From contig NC_009091.1 of NCBI RefSeq assembly GCF_000015965.1, positions 1,426,001 to 1,490,000 of the forward strand: 64,000 nt of DNA, in the 5' to 3' direction. This document shows positions 59,558 through 64,000 of the stretch, one piece after another. The notes beneath the pieces were generated by a model that was not told where the DNA came from, did not search any database, and worked only from the letters and a program-made list of their open reading frames with translations. The position numbers and the translations under genes were made by a program. The DNA comes from Prochlorococcus marinus str. MIT 9301 (lineage in GTDB: Bacteria; Cyanobacteriota; Cyanobacteriia; PCC-6307; Cyanobiaceae). How positions within the stretch are numbered: the stretch's first letter is position 1; each line of letters starts with the position of its first letter.

Positions 59558-60649
59558 TTATAAATGAATCATTTGTGAAGAGCCTATGAAAGACTGATTG
59601 AATTTATCTAAATGTGTCGCACTTATAAAACATTGACTATCTTTACCAACAGAATTTAATAACAAATTTTGCCTAGTTAAATCTAATTCAGCTAAGACAT
59701 CGTCCAATATCAGTATTGGAGGAATATTTAATGTTTTATTCAATAAATCGAGTTCAGCCATCTTTAAAGCCAAGATAAAAGTCCTTTGCTGTCCTGAGGA
59801 ACCATATTTTCTAACTGAAACATTATTGATTAGAAACTCAATATCATCACGATGTGGTCCAAAATTACATTTACCAGTCAATGCTTCTATTGAACGCTGA
59901 TTTAAGAGTTGATCTGCTATTTTTTTACTAATAACTTCTTCTTCTTCTTCTTCTGGACTTATATTTTGTATCCCCGAAAGATAATTTATGTCTATTTGCT
60001 CTTGAGATTTGCTTAGATGATTATGCCAATATTCAACATATGGTTTTATTTTTAATAAAGCTCTTCTTCTACGCCTAAAAATTCTTGTACTAATTATTGA
60101 CATTTGAATATCAAAGCTTTCAACAATATCTGTGGATTGGGTTTTTAAGAAACTTTCTGAACGCCAAAAATGACTTCTTTGTTTTAAAAGCCTGTTAAAT
60201 CTACTTATCAGGTCTAAATATACTGGTTCAAGCTGAGATACGACTTTATCAATCCACGTTCTTCGATAACTGGGCTCACTTCTAACGATATCTATATCAT
60301 TAGAACAGAAACATACACTTCGGATATAGTTCTTTATTTCACTTTGTTTTTTCAAGATTGATTCATTTACATAAATTCTTTTAGGGCCTTTTCGGAATAA
60401 ATTTAACTTTAAATCGTCTTTAAAATTTATCTGTCCTATAACTACAGCCAGATCACTGTCGTTCTCTATTAAATCTTTATCGCTTAGTGCTCTATTAGAT
60501 TTTAATTGACTTAAAAATTCTATGGATTCAAGTAAATTTGACTTGCCAACACCATTGCAGCCAAGAACAATTGCTCTTTGTTCTTTTAGATCAATTTCAA
60601 AACTTTTATGGTTTCGAAAATTTTTAATTTTTAATTTATTTAAAAAAAT
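59558..60649 (-). CDS. recF: DNA replication and repair protein RecF, without a conventional start
   Basis: Binds DNA gaps and with RecO/RecR loads RecA. Coding continues past the first in-frame TTG (60355) through the expected N-terminal half: FLNKLKIKNFRNHKSFEIDL, Walker A GCNGVGKSN and the LIENDSDLAVV block. The C-terminal part has GSSGQQRTFILALKM and LILDDVLAELD. Aligned to the family, residue 1 falls on an ATT (60649-60647). No ATG, GTG or TTG occurs in frame between the upstream stop (60726-60728) and that point. Two ATGs just upstream are out of frame across an A8T7 tract. Total about 363 aa, normal length. Confidence 0.88.
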   Translation of the reverse strand: MFLNKLKIKNFRNHKSFEIDLKEQRAIVLGCNGVGKSNLLESIEFLSQLKSNRALSDKDLIENDSDLAVVIGQINFKDDLKLNLFRKGPKRIYVNESILKKQSEIKNYIRSVCFCSNDIDIVRSEPSYRRTWIDKVVSQLEPVYLDLISRFNRLLKQRSHFWRSESFLKTQSTDIVESFDIQMSIISTRIFRRRRRALLKIKPYVEYWHNHLSKSQEQIDINYLSGIQNISPEEEEEEVISKKIADQLLNQRSIEALTGKCNFGPHRDDIEFLINNVSVRKYGSSGQQRTFILALKMAELDLLNKTLNIPPILILDDVLAELDLTRQNLLLNSVGKDSQCFISATHLDKFNQSFIGSSQMIHL

Positions 60650-60726
60650 TTTTTTTGTGCATTCATTAATTAAATTAGCTAAGTTTAAAATATTTAGATT
60701 TTCTTTAAAGAAATTGAAAAATTAAA

Positions 60727-60800
60727 GGGCATGTAGCTCAGTTGGATAGAGCATCAGATTCCGGTTCTGAGAGTCGGGGGTTCGAATCCCTCCATGCTCG
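60727..60800 (+). tRNA. tRNA-Arg(CCG)
   Basis: 74 bases. Acceptor GGGCATG pairs with CATGCTC, with one G-U pair; D arm GCTCAGTTGGATAGAGC; anticodon stem TCAGA/TCTGA with loop TTCCGGT (anticodon CCG); T arm GGGGGTTCGAATCCC; discriminator G; CCA not encoded. Reads the codon CGG, rare in this AT-rich genome. Confidence 0.97.
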
Positions 60801-60811
60801 TAAAATGATTT

Positions 60812-61258
60812 TTAAAGTTTATATCCCATTACTCTTATTCCATTGGGATCTAGTATGAATCCATTTTCCTCTAAACTTATAAAAGAAGATACTGGAGCCT
60901 GTACAGAAATACTACATCCTGGCATTTCTCTATTTATTTTCTCAAGAGTTACTTGAAGCAATATTGAATAATAAATTTGCTGATTTTTCCCTGGCAATGC
61001 GCTTAAATTCCATAAGTTAGCATTCAATCCCTTATCGGACGTAACCCTTACAAAGCCATATAATTTATTTTTTAATTCACTCTGTATGGTAAAAAAGAAA
61101 TTACTTTTCTTAATAGCCTCAGAAAGTGGCTTAATTGGAAATGTCTCGCAACCACAATTGGCTAAAAGTTTGTTAACTTCTTTAGCTAAGGGGATTTGAG
61201 AAGAATTAACAAAATAACCTTCTGGAAGAACAAGTTTTTTTTTAGAAAAATATTGCAA
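60812..61258 (-). CDS. Possible GNAT-fold N-acetyltransferase
   Basis: 148 aa. The pattern of strands and the block KLYGFVRVTSDKG...LWNLSALPGKNQQIYYSILLQ resembles a GNAT core (acetyl-CoA loop region), and the C-terminal VQAPVSSFISLEENGF with GIRVMGYKL is GNAT-like. The pyrophosphate-binding Q/RxxGxG/A loop is not clearly present, so acetyltransferase activity is uncertain. It lies 3 bp downstream of ppc on the same strand. Confidence 0.5.
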   Translation of the reverse strand: MQYFSKKKLVLPEGYFVNSSQIPLAKEVNKLLANCGCETFPIKPLSEAIKKSNFFFTIQSELKNKLYGFVRVTSDKGLNANLWNLSALPGKNQQIYYSILLQVTLEKINREMPGCSISVQAPVSSFISLEENGFILDPNGIRVMGYKL

Positions 61259-61261
61259 TTA

Positions 61262-64000
61262 TCAACCTGTATTTCTCATGCCAGCTGCTATCCCATTAAT
61301 AGTTAAAAGTGCACCCCTTAATAGTTCACTTCTGCTGTAAGCTCTTCTGGATTCGTCCTTATCTATAAGGAATTCGCTTATTGGAGGTTGTCTTGTCTGG
61401 TCTCTTAATCTTCTTAGAAGTGAAACCTGCAAAAACCCTAATGGAATTATTGTCTTATTTCTCAAGCTTACTGATGATTTCAAGTCTCTATCAGATTCTA
61501 GGAGCTTATTTTTACCAGTAATTTCAAGTATTAAAGATTTTGTAAGATTATATTCTTTAGAAATTACTTCAAAAATATTATCAAAAGAGTCTTTATTTTC
61601 TTTGCTGCCAAGAGTATCAACATAATATCTAGCAACTTCCAGATCCACCTTCGATAATGTCATTTCCACTTTAGATATAAGCATCCTAAAAAATGGCCAT
61701 CTTTGATGCAGAACTCTTAATAGTTCAATTTGTTGTGGATCTGAATTTAATTCAGCTGACAAAGCAGTGCCTACTCCAAACCAACTTGGCAAAAGAAATC
61801 TACTTTGTGTCCAGCCAAATACCCATGGAATAGCTCTTAAACTTGACAAATCTTTTGCACCTTTTTTTCTTCTAGCAGGCCTACTAGATATCTGTAATTT
61901 ACTTATTTCTTCTATCGGAGTGACCTCTTGAAAGAAATTTAACAAATCAGGATTCTCATGCACTAATTTTCTGTAATGAGATCTTGATGTTTCTGCCAGC
62001 CTAGACATTAATTGATTCCATTCTGGCGTAGCGTCAAGTCTACTATTTACCAAACTATTTTGAATTACCGCTGTAGTTACAGTCTCAAGATTGTATAAAG
62101 CCAGTTCGGGAAGACTATATTTGGAAGCTAAAACTTCACCTTGTTCTGTTATTTTTATTCGTCCTTTTAAAGTGCCGCTTGGTTGAGCTAATATTGCCTG
62201 ATATGCTGGTCCGCCTCCTCTACCAACAGACCCTCCTCTTCCATGAAAAAGTCTTAGCAATATGTTATTTCTACTTGAGAGATTTTGAAGAGCTATTTGG
62301 GCTCTATGAATTTCCCAATTACTAGAAACAAATCCTGAATCTTTATTACTATCAGAATATCCAAGCATTAATTCTTGTAGAGGTTTAAAAGATTCTCCTA
62401 CTTTTGGCAATAATGATTTATAGAAATCTAATTTAAACAACTTTTCCATTACTTCTGGTGCTCTTTGAAGATCTTCCACAGTTTCAAAAAGAGGAACAAC
62501 TAATAATTTTGACTTTTGTGAATCTTGATCAAGAAGTCCCATTTCTTTTGCAAGTAAGAGAACTTCAAGCAAATCAGATGCACTATGACTCATTGAAATT
62601 ACATAAGAATGACAAATGCGACTTCCAAATTCTTGCTGTAGTCTCTTAACCATCTTAAAAACTGAAAAGGTTTCTTCTGTAGTTTTTGTCCAGTTAACGT
62701 CAGATGGAATTAAAGGCCTTTTTGTATTTAATTCGTCTATGAGCCATTTAATTTTCTCTTCCTCAGACATTTGGTCATATTGAACAGACAAATCAAGATA
62801 ATTTGTAAGCTCTTGAATAGCATCACTATGCCTTGTACTCTCTTGACGAATATCTAAACTTGCTAAAGAAAATCCAAAAATATGAACCTGAGTAAGTAAG
62901 TTATTTACAGAATCGCAAGTTAAATCTGTACTAATTAAGCTATTTTTAATCAGCTCAAGATCATATGTAAATTCGTTTACTGACTTGTAATATAAATTTT
63001 CAACTTTATCTATATTTTTGTTATCAATTTCCCCCTCAAAGTCAAATTTCCACCCACTATCAGCTAATAAATTATTTCTTTCTTGTGTTAACCTTAATTT
63101 CTCTAAAATATAACTTAATTTTAATCTGTAAGGTTCTGATCTATACCTTGTAGCTCTAGCTTCATATATTTCAGGGAACTTAACCCTGTCAGTTTCGAGT
63201 GATTCTAATAAGGAGGAACTTACTTGACTCCATTGCATAGATACACTTAATTGATCTCTAAGATTAGACGTCGCAACAATATATCTATCCAACATCAACT
63301 GCCTTTGGTAACATGCAGTTCGCCATGTTATATCAGGAGTTACTGATGGATTACCGTCCCTATCAGAGCCTACCCAAGAACCGAAGTTACAAAAAGATTC
63401 TGGGGGCAACTGAACATCTGGATAATTTTCGGTAAGTGCTTCAGTAATCCTGCCTCTCAATTGAGGCATCGCATTAAATAAAACTTGCTGAAAATAATGC
63501 AATGAATAATCAACTTCATCTAAAACTGAAGGTTTAAATTGATGCAATTCATCTGTTCTCCACCAAAGCCTTACTTCCTCTTTTAATTGGGTTTTTAGAG
63601 AAATTTTTTCATCTTTTGTCAGAAATTGCTCAATCTGTATTTTTTTTAACAAATTTGCTACTCTGGTTTGCTTATGTCTAATCGTATGTCTTACTATCTC
63701 GGTCGGATGCGCAGTAAAAACTAAACGAATATCCATTTCCTGTAATAACTCCTCTAATTTTCCTGGTGGTACATTTAATTTTCTCAGCCTGTAAAATAAT
63801 TCTCTAAAAGTTACTGGAGCATTTTGCCTAGCCAATGCTGGGGCAAAAGGATCAAGATTGTCTGGCGATTTTTGAACATCCTTATTAGTAAAGCTTTGAA
63901 TATATCTATCTTCCTCAACTCTTTGTTCCAAAATATTTACGAGTTGAAAATATAATGAAAACGCCCTTGCAGCAGCTATGGATTCTGCTAAATCCATAGA
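61262..64000 (-). CDS. ppc: Phosphoenolpyruvate carboxylase (N-terminus beyond window)
   Basis: Makes oxaloacetate from phosphoenolpyruvate and bicarbonate, refilling the incomplete TCA cycle. At least 912 residues are in the window; the frame runs off the right edge, and the ATG at 63997 ([13 protein letters not shown]) is internal, since cyanobacterial Ppc has a further N-terminal segment. Catalytic motifs: [19 protein letters not shown] (His), [37 protein letters not shown], and the C-terminal [10 protein letters not shown]. Full catalytic region is intact. Confidence 0.98.
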   Translation of the reverse strand, partial: SMDLAESIAAARAFSLYFQLVNILEQRVEEDRYIQSFTNKDVQKSPDNLDPFAPALARQNAPVTFRELFYRLRKLNVPPGKLEELLQEMDIRLVFTAHPTEIVRHTIRHKQTRVANLLKKIQIEQFLTKDEKISLKTQLKEEVRLWWRTDELHQFKPSVLDEVDYSLHYFQQVLFNAMPQLRGRITEALTENYPDVQLPPESFCNFGSWVGSDRDGNPSVTPDITWRTACYQRQLMLDRYIVATSNLRDQLSVSMQWSQVSSSLLESLETDRVKFPEIYEARATRYRSEPYRLKLSYILEKLRLTQERNNLLADSGWKFDFEGEIDNKNIDKVENLYYKSVNEFTYDLELIKNSLISTDLTCDSVNNLLTQVHIFGFSLASLDIRQESTRHSDAIQELTNYLDLSVQYDQMSEEEKIKWLIDELNTKRPLIPSDVNWTKTTEETFSVFKMVKRLQQEFGSRICHSYVISMSHSASDLLEVLLLAKEMGLLDQDSQKSKLLVVPLFETVEDLQRAPEVMEKLFKLDFYKSLLPKVGESFKPLQELMLGYSDSNKDSGFVSSNWEIHRAQIALQNLSSRNNILLRLFHGRGGSVGRGGGPAYQAILAQPSGTLKGRIKITEQGEVLASKYSLPELALYNLETVTTAVIQNSLVNSRLDATPEWNQLMSRLAETSRSHYRKLVHENPDLLNFFQEVTPIEEISKLQISSRPARRKKGAKDLSSLRAIPWVFGWTQSRFLLPSWFGVGTALSAELNSDPQQIELLRVLHQRWPFFRMLISKVEMTLSKVDLEVARYYVDTLGSKENKDSFDNIFEVISKEYNLTKSLILEITGKNKLLESDRDLKSSVSLRNKTIIPLGFLQVSLLRRLRDQTRQPPISEFLIDKDESRRAYSRSELLRGALLTINGIAAGMRNTG

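Noticed and set aside
59558..60355. Reading recF as a truncated pseudogene starting at TTG 60355
   Set aside because: The upstream frame encodes the normal RecF N-terminus with an intact Walker A, so only the start codon is abnormal.
48027..60800. tRNA-Gln and tRNA-Arg as island attachment sites
   Set aside because: No duplicate of the tRNA 3' ends and no integrase were found in the window.
1..64000. CRISPR arrays, rRNA genes, rnpB, tmRNA or known riboswitches
   Set aside because: No repeat-spacer pattern, rRNA stretch or recognisable riboswitch core was seen in any spacer.

Overview
The window is a gene-dense, AT-rich cyanobacterial chromosome segment, best read as a high-light-adapted Prochlorococcus. 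The evidence is photosystem I genes (psaA, psaB, psaI, psaL), NDH-1 subunit N, ferredoxin-type glutamate synthase, LdpA, a CAAD/CURT1-like protein, a vitamin E/plastoquinone-type methyltransferase, a very AT-rich base composition and almost no intergenic DNA. No phage genes, insertion sequences, rRNA or CRISPR arrays were seen. I cannot name the strain.

Layout. 1-9.3 kb: the 3' part of rne overlapping rnhB, a DUF1997 gene, pheA, a quinol methyltransferase, a LON-domain protein, then the str-type cluster rpsL-rpsG-fusA-tufA-rpsJ on the minus strand. 9.5-15.3 kb: Fd-GOGAT with a YciI-like gene, then lipA. 15.3-19.4 kb is the most accessory-looking part: a resolvase-like protein with altered catalytic residues, a 70-aa acidic protein, a class A beta-lactamase-fold serine hydrolase divergent by 3 bp from an NlpC/P60 peptidase, psaL-psaI, and a small membrane protein. 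19.4-30 kb: a family 2 glycosyltransferase, psaB/psaA with a clear terminator, a CbiG-CobJ fusion, a HAD hydrolase, tRNA-Ser(GCU), alr and an HNH nuclease. 30-46.2 kb: one unbroken minus-strand run of 30 genes from rplC to prfA (S10, spc and alpha clusters plus truA, rplM, rpsI, rpmE). 46.4-64 kb: ndhN-ldpA, tRNA-Gln(UUG), a HAD hydrolase, recA with an SOS box, a degenerate DinG-like helicase, tyrA, a CrtD/CrtISO-type oxidoreductase, a fructosamine-kinase-like gene, a CAAD protein, a MoeB-rhodanese fusion, a duplicated BtuR/CobO protein, a LarE-like sulfur transferase, speD, recF, tRNA-Arg(CCG), a GNAT-like protein and the C-terminal 91% or so of ppc.

Functionally the window supplies translation (24 ribosomal proteins, EF-G, EF-Tu, RF1, three tRNAs), the photosystem I core, nitrogen assimilation (glsF), anaplerotic carbon fixation (ppc), phenylalanine and tyrosine synthesis (pheA, tyrA), corrinoid synthesis (cbiG-cobJ, cobO), lipoate synthesis, peptidoglycan enzymes (alr, NlpC/P60, serine hydrolase) and recombination repair (recA, recF).

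No wholly new multi-gene system is evident. The most interesting signals are: recF lacking any conventional start codon at the expected place beside an A8T7 tract; loss of zinc ligands in L31, L36 and the MoeB-like enzyme; the altered resolvase with repeated AGAACGT motifs and a terminator-like leader; the degenerate helicase; the tandem BtuR protein; structured leaders in the ribosomal operons; and the systematic abutting or overlap of convergent genes.
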